This document shows, in pieces, positions 1-11,439 of a DNA stretch of 64,000 bases. A program made the position numbers and the translations under genes. The stretch comes from Ctenosaura bakeri (lineage: Eukaryota; Chordata; Lepidosauria; Squamata; Iguanidae). The DNA is taken from NCBI GenBank assembly GCA_948474755.1, contig CAOLHI010000934.1, positions 372,001 to 436,000 of the forward strand, in the 5' to 3' direction. The notes below the pieces were generated by a model that saw nothing but the letters and a program-made list of their open reading frames with translations, made no database searches and was not told the DNA's origin. How positions within the stretch are numbered: the first letter of the stretch is position 1; every line of letters begins with the position of its first letter.

Positions 1-60
1 CCTGTCTTCCTCCCTCTCTCTGTATATACGTATACGTGCGTACACACATACACACATATA
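1..60. repeat. TA/CA-rich microsatellite-like tract
   Basis: A pyrimidine-rich start is followed by alternating purine-pyrimidine steps (tatacgtatacg, then acacata repeats). This is low-complexity sequence with no coding potential. Confidence 0.6.
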
Positions 61-228
61 GGCATACAAGAAATGATAAGATGTGCCACAAAATGTTAAC
101 CAAAACTGGTTTTTAATCAGAAGATAAATGGGATATAATCTGAACATAAACAAAAGTTTTAAGAGAGACTGTTAATTGCAGTTTTGTCCAATTAGAGTAG
201 ATCTGGAACTTAAACCCTCCAACTGGCC

Positions 229-560
229 TGATTTGGCAAAGACAGTTCTGAGTAATCTTCCAGTGGCTTTTAAAATGTCCCAGGGTTCACTCTCCTCCTC
301 TCACTTCCCCTCTTTGTCCTCGGCTTACTTTAGTTGCTGCAAACTCAATTCAAAATACACAAGTAGTTTGCACTCAGGTATGTCAGTGGGCGGGGGAAAG
401 GAGAAGAGGGAACCTCTTAGCAGGCTCAGGCAAAAGCATCTCCTACCTTGTAAATTCTTCCTCATTAATCATTTTAGCCATCTTGGCCACTCTCTAATGT
501 TGCGGGGCCACATGTGTCCCAGTTTTCAACAGTGAAATGTTGAAGGATGCTACATAAATA
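229..560. repeat. Diverged interspersed repeat, copy 1 of 2
   Basis: This stretch shares ordered blocks with 54325-54660: a ctttgtcctc-ggcttactt block, a cctcattaat block and a gaaatgttgaagg-like block, in the same order and orientation with similar spacing. Two matching copies 54 kb apart suggest an old interspersed repeat. I do not recognise the family, and the ORFs over it look like chance. Confidence 0.35.
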
Positions 561-1224
561 GTGATTTTCAATGCCCATATTGATTCAGTGTGTTTACTGT
601 GGTCCGGACTAACAGCTGAATTTAGGTGCAAGTTTTTAATCTATTACACCCCTCTTTGCTATGGAGAGGGAGGAAACTTGGTAACAAGTTGCCATTTTAC
701 TAGCAAAAGCTTAGGAGACAGAGCCCACAAAGCTGCTGCTATCATCACTGCCATTTTTATTTCTATGTATACTGTGTTCCAAGCAGTTGCATCAAAAAAT
801 GGCAACACATCAGCAGCAAAGAAAGATCCATGACAATAATCACAAAATAAAAAGAGTCCTGAACAAACTCAGAATTTCCAAGAGTATCAAATAATCTGTG
901 TCAGGAAGTACAGTCAATTCAAACAGACATATTCATTACCACTTAGTGAATATAATAATTATTATAATATATTAATAGAATGGATTGAACCCATATTAAT
1001 AGAATGGATTGGGCCTAGGTTTGCCCTAGCCAACTTGACCCTTCCACTAATTTCAGTGAGCCTACTCTAATTATGAATAAAATTGATATAGTTACATTGT
1101 TACTTGGGAATAAGTCCTATAACAGTCAATAGGAATTCTTTCTTACTAGCCATGGATAAGGTTGTCTGGATCCAATCAGCGAACAGTACTAGAAATATAT
1201 TCTTGGTAACAAGGCAGTTAAGAC
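561..1224. other. Unannotated AT-rich sequence
   Basis: No gene or recognisable transposon is seen. Around 954-1012 a ~24-base unit containing attaatagaatggattg occurs twice in tandem, next to an AT-rich tract. Confidence 0.5.
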
Positions 1225-1227
1225 TAA

Positions 1228-1632
1228 GGCCCTTTCCAGACCACATGGCTGCCTCGCCATGGGGACATAACTGCAGTGCTCTGCAGGTCATGCATCTGCA
1301 AAATGTTGTTGCAGTCCTGCCACCATCTTGTGCCCACACGTTGCGCAAGCACAATATTTGTAAAACGGAAAAAATCCATTTTACACTTACCATTGTGTAG
1401 CATTGCCACCTTTTCCAGTCATGCGGAAGGGCGGAAGCATGCTGACGACACGTCCCTCCCCAGCATAGCAATGGCAAATGCCTGGCTGCACTGCGGAAGG
1501 GAAGAGGTGGGGCCAGAGCGCTTTCCTCTGCAGCAACCTGGCAAGATGCGGAGGAGAGCATTCTTGGCACACTTTTCTTTCCTGGCAGGGCTGCAGTGAA
1601 AGGACATCACTGCACCCTATTGTGCGAAAGCA
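1228..1632. mobile_element. Possible GGCC-end DNA element, degraded
   Basis: The left edge reads TAA then GGCCCTTTCC, the end seen on clearer elements at 25.5, 30.2 and 32.2 kb. The right side contains TGTGCGAAAG, which could be a damaged GTGCGGAAAGGGCC. The interior is more GC- and CpG-rich than its surroundings, as in other members. The right boundary is uncertain, so this is a tentative member. Short ORFs on both strands here are not convincing. Confidence 0.35.
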
Positions 1633-1879
1633 GAATATACAAACGTCATCAATTATAGGGCAAGAATACATCAAAGATTCACTAACCATTTATAGTACAT
1701 ACAGTCTCAGTAACTATGTATCATCATATTAGGGAATAGAAACCTGTGCAGGTCTGGAGATGTAGCCAGGGATGGTGGAAAAGTGCAATTTTGTGCATAG
1801 AGCAAGACTGTACAGAAAGTAATACCCCAAGGTTTCATGAGGTCTTCAACTATAGGAGCCAGGTCTGGATAATCTGAGA

Positions 1880-2165
1880 TAGGGTTGCCAGGGTGAAAAC
1901 TGGAGAGGGCTCCTTTAATTATTGTGAAGAAATGGGAATTTTATCAGGTATTATTTGTTACCTGGTCACCTGATAAGCACAACTGCTGAAATTCCCTCTT
2001 CTACACAAGCATTAAAGGAACAGAAGGGTTGTCAAGTTTTCAGGCCAACAGAGATGTAACACCTGCTGAAAATTTGCTCATCTACACAGCCATGAAGAAT
2101 ACAGGACCCCTACCCACCATGAAGAGTACAGGACTCCTGCCCACTTTTCAAATTAGCATCCCAAA
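1880..2165. mobile_element. hAT-like MITE with internal duplication
   Basis: The left end TAGGGTTGCCAGG matches the termini of the MITEs at 46747-46885 and 47155-47330. The interior has their hairpin: gaaattccctcttctacac opposite a related upstream arm, flanking a ggttacctgg-like loop. The right half appears twice (around 1985-2025 and 2045-2150), and a 28-base unit (atgaaga/gtacaggac) repeats near 2092-2145. The right edge is damaged and no clear target duplication remains. Confidence 0.45.
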
Positions 2166-2826
2166 TTCAGGCCTTCAGATTTTATGCCAAAATCTGAGCC
2201 CTAGGGATGATCCCTTTTGAGATCATGTGGTAGGCCTTGGTGATATTACAAGGATGATGTTACATGGCCCCTGCTGATGTTGTTACACATGATACATCAA
2301 GTACCAACCAGTTTCACAGTGTCTTCCATTCAAATAAAAGAGACAAAGTCTGACAGATGAGGAAACACACACTTTTCAAGACAATGCTCCGACTTTGAGA
2401 TTCTTCCCTCTTACCTTTTTGTATTGAAGAAGAAGATTCAGGCCCTGCAACCTGGAAACTCGATTGCCAATAAACTCAACTCACCTGGACCAACCTTTTT
2501 CTGGGGGAAAAAAGTGAACTGCCATCCTTGAAATAGATTGCAATATATTCTGATTTTAAATTAGATATTTGAGTGTTCTTTTAACTCCAGTTTTGGACCT
2601 CTCTGGCAGTCCCCTCTACAAGATCTCAAGGGCAAAAAAATTGGCCCACAGGCCTTCTTAAGTTGTTCACACCTGGGACAGAAAGCAACAGACCGTAGTA
2701 TCTCCAGTTTGAAGGACCAGGGAGCAAGTAATAGGAAAACATCCTTGAGATCTAACACCTTCCAGAACACAGAGCCAGATGGATGTGTAACCTGACCCCA
2801 ACCCTGGAAACATTCATTTTGGATCT
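2166..2826. other. Unannotated sequence
   Basis: No gene or clear repeat is seen. The minus-strand frame at 2561-2770 (69 codons) has no recognisable domain, no obvious splice context, and is of chance length. Confidence 0.4.
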
Positions 2827-2905
2827 AGAACTCCCCAAATCCCTCAGAAATCATGGCCATGGCTAAATAAGGAAGTTGTAGTCCAAAAATCAGGAACTTT
2901 TCCCA
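2827..2905. mobile_element. hAT-type MITE fragment
   Basis: The sequence contains gaactccccaaatccctcag and, inverted, gttgtagtccaaaaat. That is the palindromic layout (AACTCCCA..., ...TTGTAGTCC) typical of short hAT MITEs in amniote genomes. No target duplication can be assigned. Confidence 0.4.
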
Positions 2906-3184
2906 GTTTAGGGTTTCAGCTGATACAAGCTGCCTTATACCTTCAACTTTTTTCTTGTTCCAACATTTGAACAGGTTCAGGAGAAGCTCTGCAGAAATGC
3001 TGCTTAACTATGAACACAAGCATTTCCAGTAGTTGGGATCCAGTAGTGCAGAATGTTCACTACTTAACTTCTTCCTTCTTCTTCTCTCTCTCTCTTTTTG
3101 TTTAAATATCTATTTCCTTTTCTTTGTAAGCACCTTATGGTGGGTGCACATGAAAAGGTGGGAGGACTTTATATACAGTGTGTC

Positions 3185-3430
3185 TATGGTGCACAGTTAA
3201 GAACAATTTGATACTGCTTTAAGTATCTGGGCTCTGTGTTAATGGAATTCTGGGATTTGAAATTCCGTGAATTACTGAGAATCTCTGCTGGAGAGGTCTA
3301 ATCTACTCCTCTGGATTAGAGTTGTCTAGCAGACAATTCTAAGTACTCCGGCAAATGACAGATCCCAGGATCCTATAGAATGTGGCATTTAAAGTGGTAT
3401 CCAATTGCTATAACTGTGTAGTGTAGATTG
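3185..3430. mobile_element. Palindromic MITE
   Basis: The arms are inverted repeats: GCACAGTTAAGAACAATTTG on the left pairs with CAATTGCTATAACTGTGTAG on the right, and gatactgctttaa pairs with tttaaagtggtatc. The interior ggaattctgggattt is typical of the family. The same arm (ACTACACTGTTATAG) occurs in the complete 183-bp element at 24897-25079, so this is probably a relative with degraded ends. Confidence 0.5.
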
Positions 3431-3431
3431 T

Positions 3432-4298
3432 TGTTTTTGCACATGCCTTCAGGTAAACTCTGGTATATGGCATCCTTATTTATTTATTTTTTTTAAAGAA
3501 AGCTCAGGGAAAGGGTCAGGGAAAAGGGAATCCACAATTGCAAAGCTTTTCTCCTTTTTCCAAGGGGACAGGCATGAGAGATCTGGGATTACAAATTCTC
3601 CTCTAAGGCAGACCTCTGTGTCTCCCATTAAAGAGAGATCTAATTTATCACATAGTCCCTGGGACTGTAGTATCATATTTCATGGCCCAAATTCAGTCAG
3701 AAGTCCCAAATAGACCAGTCCCATATATTCAATGGGATTTACATAAATGTTGACTTAGCATTCAGTTGATTCAGTGTACATCTACTCTAGTTAGAACTAA
3801 ACTGGATTTAGGCTTATATATATAGATAAAGGAAAAAAGTGTGTGGGGATGGAGGAAACATATTTGGAGCCTTGAACCTTTGTCTAAAAAAAGCCAGTGT
3901 GGAGTAGTGGTTTGAAGGGCTGGATAGAAACTTCAGCCTCATTTTAAACTGCATCCACTTTGTAAAAATTCAGCTATCACATCTGCCCCTGCCTATTTTT
4001 AGCTATGTTCCTCCCATTGTGAATCTCATAGGTTTGGGCTGAATATGGAACTCAACAAGTTCCCACATCCTGGATATTATGAACCTGCCCAAGTCCTGAA
4101 AGCAACCTCAGAAGTTCTATTTGACAGACAGTTTCACATCTATGGAAACCCTCCCCACAGATTTTCATCAGACTTTCTCTCTCCTTTATTTTAGATAGCT
4201 ATAAATACCTCTGTCCAGCTTTTCCTTATCACTTTTCATGCTTAGTTTCTCTTTTTTTTTTTTTTTTAAAAAATATATCTTGCTTTAAATTGTTTTGA
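3432..4298. other. Unannotated sequence with a small SINE-head remnant
   Basis: Mostly unique, AT-rich sequence. Positions 3892-3926 read agccagtgtggagtagtgg, like the tRNA-related head of the Sauria-type SINEs below, but the rest of the SINE is missing. A poly-T tract lies at about 4251-4267. No gene is seen. Confidence 0.4.
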
Positions 4299-4299
4299 G

Positions 4300-4520
4300 A
4301 ACCAGTGCAGTGTAACAGCTTGAGTTATGGACTAGAATTCTGAAAGGCTAGGGTCGGAATCCCTGGTCAGCTATGGAAATGCACTGGCTGACCTTGGGCA
4401 AATCACACTCTCTCAGCCTCAGAAGAAGAATTGGCAAATCTCCTCTGAATAAATCTGGCCAAAGCAACTCTAGGATAGAGTTGTCATAAGTTGGTGCCAA
4501 CTTGAGGGCACTCAACACAA
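4300..4520 (+). mobile_element. Sauria-type SINE (tRNA head, BovB-like tail)
   Basis: The head accagtgcagtgtaacagc and the box-B-like ggtcggaatccc come from a tRNA-type promoter. The body has the shared gaccttgggcaaatcacact block and ctctcagcctcag. The tail ends ttgtcataagttggtgccaa then ggcactcaacaca, the RTE-BovB-like 3' end used for mobilisation by that LINE. It is diverged but nearly full length. Confidence 0.75.
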
Positions 4521-5647
4521 ATAGTCTACATCACTACTATAAGGTAACAAGGGGTAACTTCACTCATTTTGGAGTGTTGCTTCAAAAAGACCAGAATTCT
4601 CTTCAGTTGGTATGCTGGCATAACTCCTGGTTAGAACATTCCAGGTACTTTTTTCAGCTGAGTGAAAATAAACATACAGTAAGTGTACAACACCCTTCCC
4701 CCGCCTTCATTGTGGCAGATGGAAGTTACCTGGGGACCAACCCCATGGACTATCAATCGGTAGGGAGAGGGCTGTACCCAGATGCCCACTGGCTTGCAAC
4801 ATCCATGCTGTAGCTCTAAAAATGGAGGAAAAGATTGATAATATTGTTTTATTCCTCTCTTCATTTGGGCAGCAATGTCCAAGAAAGATGCATAAAAGAA
4901 ACTAAAGAAAGAATTAAAACAAAAAAACCCACTCAGAACCCCAAACCCTGAGGATCATTTTCCCAAGCAGTTTTTAACAACTTTTACTAAACCATTATTG
5001 TCTTTGCCCAAATGTCTGTGAAAGTTTTATGGTTGCAAGATATTTTCTCTTATTATGCTCCACTGAATAATTTGTATTAAATTATGTTTTTAATCAGCGT
5101 TTCCTCTCAAATTAGAGGGAGAGAGAGAAAAAAGTCCCTAATGTTAAAAGTATATGATGGATTATAATACTTTTAATTTACATGAAAACTAAAAATAAAA
5201 ATCAGTTTATTGCTTGGCTTCTCTCTAGCAAGGTTTTCTAAAACCAATGGCTAGAAAATATTGTCGGTGCTCACATCACACTTCATCTAATTATACTTAA
5301 GCATATCCATGCTATTGCTAGGGCTCATGGAAAGAGATAATCAAATCACAGCCATTCAAAATAAAATAGACACTCAACAGGGGGTTGCTGATATAGCAAT
5401 TTAAATGAAACAGTTTAACAGCAAGAGATGAAAGTTCTTGGATAGCCAATGCAAGTTCAAGTATCTGAATATTCAGAGTTTTCTTCTGAAACAAACAAAA
5501 CAGCAGCAACAACAAAATCAATGGTGCCAGACCACAGGTATACCGTAGCTAGATACAAGATTATTTTGATGCGCTTCACCAGAAAATACCATTTTCTAGT
5601 CCTTTCCAGGGCTTTTAATCAGTTTGGAAAAGTCACTTGTTTGGCGG
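4521..5647. other. Unannotated AT-rich sequence
   Basis: No transposon or gene recognised. Overlapping opposite-strand ORFs at 4502-4882 run in part into the SINE and show no domain. Confidence 0.4.
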
Positions 5648-5692
5648 CTGGGGTATTCTTGGAGTTGTAGTCCAAAAAGTAACTTTTTCAAG
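5648..5692. mobile_element. hAT-type MITE fragment (AGCTTGGAAAAGT family)
   Basis: The segment ggagttgtagtccaaaaagt followed by aactttttcaagg matches one end of the short elements at 9317, 22266 and 28270. Only the end is preserved. Confidence 0.4.
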
Positions 5693-5766
5693 GTATGCAG
5701 TTCATTTTATTATTTTATTTTATTATTTCATTTCATTTATATTCTGACATGGGATCCAAGACAACT

Positions 5767-5985
5767 CTGTTGTTTGTTGCTGTGTGCCTTCAAGTTATTT
5801 TCTATTTATGGGAATTTTATGGTTAACCTATCGCAAGGTTTTCTTGGCAGAATTTGTTCAAAGGGGGTTTGCCTTTACCTTCCTCTGAGGCTGGGAGAGC
5901 ATGAGTTGCTCAAGCTCACCCAGAGAGTTTTCGTGGTGGAATGGGAAGTCGAATCCTGGTCTCCAGGGATGATTAGGCTATGAGG
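5767..5985 (-). mobile_element. Sauria-type SINE, antisense
   Basis: Reading inward from the left edge, tgtgccttcaagttatttt is the complement of the BovB-like tail. It is followed by the complement of the ctctgaggctgggagag and cacccagagagtttt blocks, and the complement of the tRNA-type box B (gaatcctggtctccaggga). Near full length and moderately diverged. Confidence 0.75.
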
Positions 5986-6048
5986 CTATAATCCCCAGGA
6001 GGCCATCAGTTGTAGCAGACTGCCCTCTCCACCTCAGGGAGCGAAATC

Positions 6049-6069
6049 CATGCCATGCCATGCCATGCC
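6049..6069. repeat. (CCATG)n microsatellite
   Basis: About four tandem copies of a pentanucleotide, tgcca/ccatg. Confidence 0.7.
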
Positions 6070-6119
6070 TGTGTATCACAATGGATGTTGCTCTCAGATA
6101 AATAGCAGTTTTCGCCTTA

Positions 6120-6634
6120 TGAATGGAGCCCCTCCACATTTGCAAGGGTTTGGGGCACAGAATCCTCACAAAAGTGGAAAAATTGTGAATAATTCCTGTC
6201 CCCGTGAAGCTCCTCCACCTCTGGAGCTTCCCCCTATCATTCCTTTGTCTCTGGCCCTGTGTGCAGGGAGGGGGGAGAGAAAAAAGGCTTACCAGTACTT
6301 CCTCTCAGACAGAGATGGGTGGGGTTTGCAGTTCTAATTACTTCTGGTGGCCATCTTGAGAAAGGAGGAGTAGGAGCAAAGAGAGCACCTGACCAATCAG
6401 CAGCTAATACACAACAGAATGTGCAGGCATATGGCATCTTCAGCAGTGGGAGGGGGCTTTGCTCACCCAAAAGGAAAAAAGAATGTGCATTTTAAAAACA
6501 AGCCTCACAAGCCTGGGGTGAGGAATGCAAGGGATGGGAGGAGGGAAATGATGGGGGAGGGCGAGAGGCAAACATGTGCCTTGCAGGTAATCAAATTTGT
6601 GACGGTCAAACCCACAAATCTGGAGGGAGGACTG
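6120..6634. mobile_element. Tigger-like Tc1/mariner non-autonomous element
   Basis: The left end reads GGAGCCCCTCCACATTTGC and the right end inversely AATCTGGAGGGAGGACTG, bounded by TA on both sides as in Tc1/mariner insertions. The interior matches the second copy at 7646-8170, including gagcacctgaccaatcagca. It carries no transposase frame, so it depended on a partner in trans. The ORFs inside are by-products. Confidence 0.7.
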
Positions 6635-6636
6635 TA

Positions 6637-7499
6637 TTTATGTGGATATCAGTGTTGGTGAATTCAGAGGGACAGACAAAACTATGACTGGGACATGTTT
6701 TGCTTAAAACTTGTAGAAAAGTCCTTGTTCAAAAGCGTCCATGTTAAGTAATTACTTTTAAAGGACAGAAACTGGGGAAAGGCTTTAAAAGTATATTCTG
6801 ATATGTACCAGATTTCCTTCTGCATTCCTAAACATGCTCCTTTCTGAAAGAAAAAAAATGACTCCAGAGCAAAGTAAAGGTTATCGGAAGAATTTTGTAC
6901 CAACTTCCCCTTTCTGAGCAAGATGTTTCGAGTATGTTGCTGTGATGTAGAAAAGTACAACCTATTATGTCAGTACTTGTCAACCATCCTCACTGTTACC
7001 TTTCTCTCTTTTCATGTTGGCATGTGGATATCCATTGTCAGCTGCAGTCCTTACTTCATTGTTATAGCTTCTCACCACACAAATCCAATCTTGCACAGGT
7101 GATGGGATTGCAGGCGTTACAAACATGTTTATTGATGAAAGGGTCAGAGTTCACAGTAATGCCCTGGTGACGTGCTCTCCTCTTCTATAGAGATCTGATT
7201 CATCAAACATATATATGGCCTCATAACACAGATCTCTCCACCTCAGTCTGTCTGATGCAGAGCACTCCTAGGTAATTTTGATCAGGGGATAGCACTAGAC
7301 ATGGCAAAAGCACATTTGGTCTTCTATCATGGCCCGGTAGTATAACCTAGCATACAATTTGGGCATCACTACACTGGCTATAAGAAAGGAAAACAGGGCT
7401 TGATCTTGCCCATCAACAATTCATCAACACCAAGCAGAATAAACTGGCACTAGATCACTCTTGATTGCTACGGGGAAATGAACTGTATATCTATTCAAA
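6637..7499. other. Unannotated sequence
   Basis: No gene or clear repeat; mostly unique AT-rich DNA. Confidence 0.4.
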
Positions 7500-7645
7500 T
7501 AGGGTTGCCATATTTTGAAAAGCAAAACACAGGGCACATTTACTGATTGACTGCTTCAAACTACTGATGAAGACTCTCACTTTAAAAAACTCTACTGCAC
7601 AAACTGTGACAACCGCTATTAGAAATATTCCTAACCTTCATTGTA

Positions 7646-8170
7646 CAGTGGCCCCTCCACATTTATGAGGGTTCGGCACACAGAATCTTAGCAAAAGTGG
7701 AAAAAACACGAATAACTCTCCCTCAACGATCCTCCTCCCATTTCCCTCCAGAGCTCCCCTCTGTCTCTGGTGTTCCTTTGCCTCTGGCCCCAGCATTCCT
7801 GGGGGGAAGAAAAAAAGGCAAAGTAAAGGGCTTACTGGTACTTTACCCTCAGACAGAAAAAAGTGGAGTTCTGGGATTCTAGCTACTTCTGGTTGCCATA
7901 TTGAGAAAGGAGGGGTAGAAGCAAAGAGAGCACCTGACCAATCAGCAGCCATTACACAACAGAATGTACAGCCCATGCATTGAGGACATGCCTCCAGTAG
8001 TGGGGGAGGGCTTTGCTCACTCAAAAGGAAAATTAAGTCCATTTCAAACACAAGCTTCACAAGCCTAGGATGAGGGATGCAAGGGAACGGGAGGAGGAAA
8101 ATTAGGGGAAGCTAGCTTGTGAATAATCAAATTCATGAAGGTCAGACCCATGAATGTGGAGGGCAGACTG
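7646..8170. mobile_element. Tigger-like Tc1/mariner element with TA target duplication
   Basis: The element starts CAGTGGCCCCTCCACATTTA and ends, inverted, AATGTGGAGGGCAGACTG. TA dinucleotides flank both ends (7644-7645 and 8171-8172), the hallmark of Tc1/mariner insertion. It is 525 bp with no transposase and matches 6120-6634 through most of its length, including gcacctgaccaatcagcagc. Confidence 0.75.
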
Positions 8171-8208
8171 TATTTAAATAACAATGATTTTAATTATTTA
8201 GTAATATT

Positions 8209-8240
8209 ATTTATTTATTTATTTTTATTTATTATTTAGT
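8209..8240. repeat. (TTTA)n microsatellite
   Basis: Imperfect tandem TTTA units beside the Tigger-like element. Confidence 0.7.
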
Positions 8241-8339
8241 AATATTTAATACTACTAATAAAATAAAGAAAGAAATTTTAGCTCTGAAAAAAAGGGACTT
8301 GTCCAGGAAAGGGGGATGTGTGGTAACCATAACTTATAA

Positions 8340-8696
8340 TAATAAAATGTGAATTTCAATGTGTATATAACAAATTAACATATACAAATTTTACGCAAAT
8401 TTGTGTTCTGAACAGTTTCTTTTTTGGGATGAAGCATTTTTTTTTCTTTTTCAGTAAGGCTGAGGCAACCACCCCAGATTAGCGGAGGTAATGAATGGAT
8501 CTTTTTGTCTCTTTTAACATTTTTGTCTCTTTTTGTCTCTTCTAACATTTTCAAAATGTAAAATGTTATTTTCTTGGAAATGTTTACCTTCTCCTTCATT
8601 ATATTTGGATCAACAAGATCATGGTTGATACATTCCCAATGCATGAAAACAAAATACAACAGTTTTGGCATTTGCCACTAGATTTTTGTTTATTTG
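8340..8696. other. Unannotated AT-rich sequence
   Basis: Contains a near-duplicate tttttgtctctt motif around 8500-8545. No gene or named repeat is seen. Confidence 0.4.
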
Positions 8697-8722
8697 CTTG
8701 TTTGTTTGTTTGTTTGTTTTTT
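8697..8722. repeat. (TTTG)n microsatellite
   Basis: Tandem tttg/gttt units ending in a T/A run. Confidence 0.7.
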
Positions 8723-8828
8723 AAAAAAATCAAGATATGAGATTCTGCATGAAAAAAAGGGACATTTGGAATTGAGTTTCTGAGTTATACAAAAAGAACA
8801 GAGGAAAACAGAGGGGGAAAAAGAAAAC

Positions 8829-8976
8829 AAGCAAGCAACATGGTTTGGGGTTAAAGTGGGTTCTGCATAGAGAGTTGTTAATAGGTTCCCTGTTGCTAAG
8901 GAAACTATTTCCTTGGTAGCTGTATGCTTGCCATGTCTTGCTAAATTGATGTCATAAAGTCGACAAAGAAGAATGA
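8829..8976. repeat. Local duplicate or interspersed repeat, copy 1
   Basis: About 145 bases match 12635-12775 in the same orientation, including aagcaacatggtttgg, gttgctaaggaa, ctatttccttggtagctgt and the final gtgtcata/gatgtcata block. The small dyad aaggaaactatttcctt is kept in both. It is not one of the named repeats. Confidence 0.6.
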
Positions 8977-9316
8977 AAAAAATATTCAAACTGTCTCTAC
9001 AAAGTGCTCCATGCAAGAAGAAGTCCTCTAGAGAGCTGTGCTGAAATCAGCTACCTTGGAGAGATCACCAGCACAGAAGCTTTAAAGGCAGACAGACAGA
9101 CATGGAAATAAGAAATCCAGGGGGAATAAAAGTAGTTCTTTTAACTTGCAATGGAATTTACTACTAAAGTAACCCATGGAAAGCCATTCACAGGTATTCC
9201 AAGGGAAAGCACATAGGTCAGCAATTAAGTTTACATGTGTGACCTGTAAATATGTTCCCACTCAGGGATGATACAGACAGCCATGCTCAGTTGTTGAGGA
9301 CACCACATGTTAGACA

Positions 9317-9416
9317 GAGCTTGGAAAAGTTATGTATTTGGACTACATCTCACAAGTAGCATGATCACTGATTGGGGGACTCTAGGTCTTCCAGTTCCAA
9401 AAAGTCCAAGTTCTAG
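9317..9416. mobile_element. hAT-type MITE (AGCTTGGAAAAGT family)
   Basis: Starts agcttggaaaagttatgt, continues ttggactacatctcaca and ends near tccaaaaagtccaag. These are partly inverted arms as in other short elements here (5648, 22266, 28270). No coding capacity. Confidence 0.45.
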
Positions 9417-9419
9417 TGT

Positions 9420-10335
9420 TAGCAGATCAACCTGGAAGGAAGACAGAGGCAAGAAGGTGGGCATTAAGGCCACAGCTCGATTGCTAACAAAGGAGAATCA
9501 GCAACAATGCTAAAAGAGAGCTAAAGTATGAACATTCTTTAATTGTATCTTGTTGTATTTCTCACAGTCCTCATAATCTTATATTGTAGTCTTCAGTGGG
9601 GTAAGGCTACTTGACTCAAGAAATGTCTGTTCCAAGCTGGCAAGGTACATTTGTCCACTAGGGTTCCTAGATTTCAGTCTGAGGGCATTGCCTTGAAAAG
9701 AATCTGTGTGTATATTTTCCTCCTTTGTTTAGACCTGGTGCTTTTTTTTTTAAAATCCCAATGACATACTGTGTTAGCGCTTAATGTTTCATGTTTAATG
9801 GCATCACAAAGGACTGCCCTATGTGGTATCATCCTTGTATAATCATTAGGACCCTCCTGTACTGATATCACAAGGGATTGTCCCTATAACTCAGGTGTTG
9901 GCTCTGAACACTCAGGGGCTAGGAGAGTCCATAACTGTCCACTGTAAAGAGAGACCAAAGGGTTTATAGTTGTTCACAGATATATGTAGCACTGATGTAT
10001 AATACTTGATAAATAAGATCCAGTATGGGCTAAGGGCCATCTCTTACTACTATTACACTTTTTTTAAAAAAGTATTTTTATTAAAAAAAAAACAGCAAGA
10101 GAAAAAGAAAAGAGAGAGCATATATCACAAAAAAGAAGCAAAAATATTAAGATTGATATAACCTATAATATACATCATACAATAACATATAACCACTTAA
10201 ACATATGATACCCGTAACACACAAGTAACATACCTCCACATAATACACATAAGGCTTACAATAACCTGACACTACAAAACATACTTACCAAAGTTACTAA
10301 ACTAACATTCATGATGACATAGAATCCTACCTGTA
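9420..10335. other. Unannotated AT-rich sequence
   Basis: No gene is seen. An A-rich stretch at 10057-10330 with many taacata/acatac words resembles an antisense LINE 3' untranslated region, but I cannot name it. Confidence 0.35.
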
Positions 10336-10362
10336 CTAATCTAATCTAATCTAATCTAATCT
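10336..10362. repeat. (CTAAT)n pentanucleotide microsatellite
   Basis: Five perfect tandem ctaat units. Confidence 0.85.
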
Positions 10363-11435
10363 ACTACTATCACATTCTTGAGTTTGCAGGTGATAAGAGG
10401 TAGGTTTGACATCTTTCAGATGCCTCAGGAAACTTATCAAAGTGGTGTTACTTACCTTCCTTAGCTTCAACATTACTCAAGACAAGAGAGTCAGCACCCA
10501 GCTTGGCTTAGCTCTCTCACCAAATGACCAAGTCCCAGAATCTTCACTGCTAAATTTGCACAACCAAAGTCTTGCGCAACAAAAAGCTTATGTAGAAAAA
10601 TAGAAATCTTGTACTTCTCTGTGTAATTTTTGTGTGTGTAAAATTGCTGTTTCTCATCATAAATTTTCTTGCGTAAAATTTTTGCGGTTCAAAATTGCCT
10701 TTTTTTTTTGCATACAAAAAAATAAACACAATAAGCACACAAGAAGCACACATGGCTGCCTGTGTATTTTTATGCAGAATAATTGATGAAAACTGCAGAA
10801 AAATTTTGCCTCTGTATTATTTCTCCACTCTTTCCTGAGCATAAGAAAATCTCCTTTTAAAGGCTAGAAATCAAATAATGATAAATATTTTCCCCCCAAG
10901 GTCTTAAAATTTTCAGCTATCTAGGTTTCGTAGTCTTGTGTCTGAGGCAAAAACAAATAGAAACACATGCACAAAATTTTTTACTATTAAACTTAAGCTT
11001 AGGGGAATTATTCAGTCTTTCTGGAAGAGGTGAATTTCAAGGAAGGAATTAAAGCAAATTGGTGGAGTGGTTTAGGAATTAGTCATGATACAAAAAGCAG
11101 CAAAGAAAAATGAACATGTTTGTTTCAGGGGTGGAACGCCTTTGGAGAGCAAATTACAGGGGAACTGGGTGAATCAAAGCCACTTGGCTTATTTATGTGT
11201 TTGTAATCAATTAAGTCCAAAGCTGGCCCAAGACAATTTGCTGAGTGGAAGAATGAGATGGTGACACCTTTCACATATAGAAGTCAACCATACAAAAAGT
11301 ACAGTCTTACTAGCAACAGCATAGCATCCTCTGCCATATCAGATGTGCAGGGCAGCTGACTATGAAACACACAGCTCTGTCCTGCAGCACCATTACATCA
11401 TTCCCCAGTGCCTGATGCAAATGGCACTCTGCATA
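10363..11435. other. Unannotated sequence
   Basis: Unique AT-rich DNA. Region 10600-10760 has several gtaaaatt/gcgtaaaattttt words and a poly-T tract. No gene recognised. Confidence 0.4.
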
Positions 11436-11439
11436 ATGG

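Larger units (their letters stand above)
7500..8331. mobile_element. hAT-like MITE interrupted by a Tigger-like insertion
   Basis: The left end TAGGGTTGCCATATTTTG at 7500 and the right segment CCAGGAAAGGGGG...GTGGTAACC near 8303-8328 look like the two ends of one element whose termini read AGGGTTGCCATAT. The Tigger-like element 7646-8170 and an AT-rich tract sit between them. The outer target duplication is not clear, so the pairing of ends is inference. Confidence 0.4.

Noticed and set aside
176..833. Two plus-strand ORFs (119 and 90 codons) as possible genes
   Set aside because: No domain, no codon or splice evidence; the first lies over a diverged repeat.
1100..1732. Dense overlapping ORFs on both strands
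   Set aside because: They fit a GC-rich degraded DNA element; no frame shows a recognisable protein.
1872..2199. ATCTGAGA (1872) and ATCTGAGC (2192) as an 8-bp target duplication
   Set aside because: The sequence just before 2192 does not look like the element's right end, so the match is probably chance.
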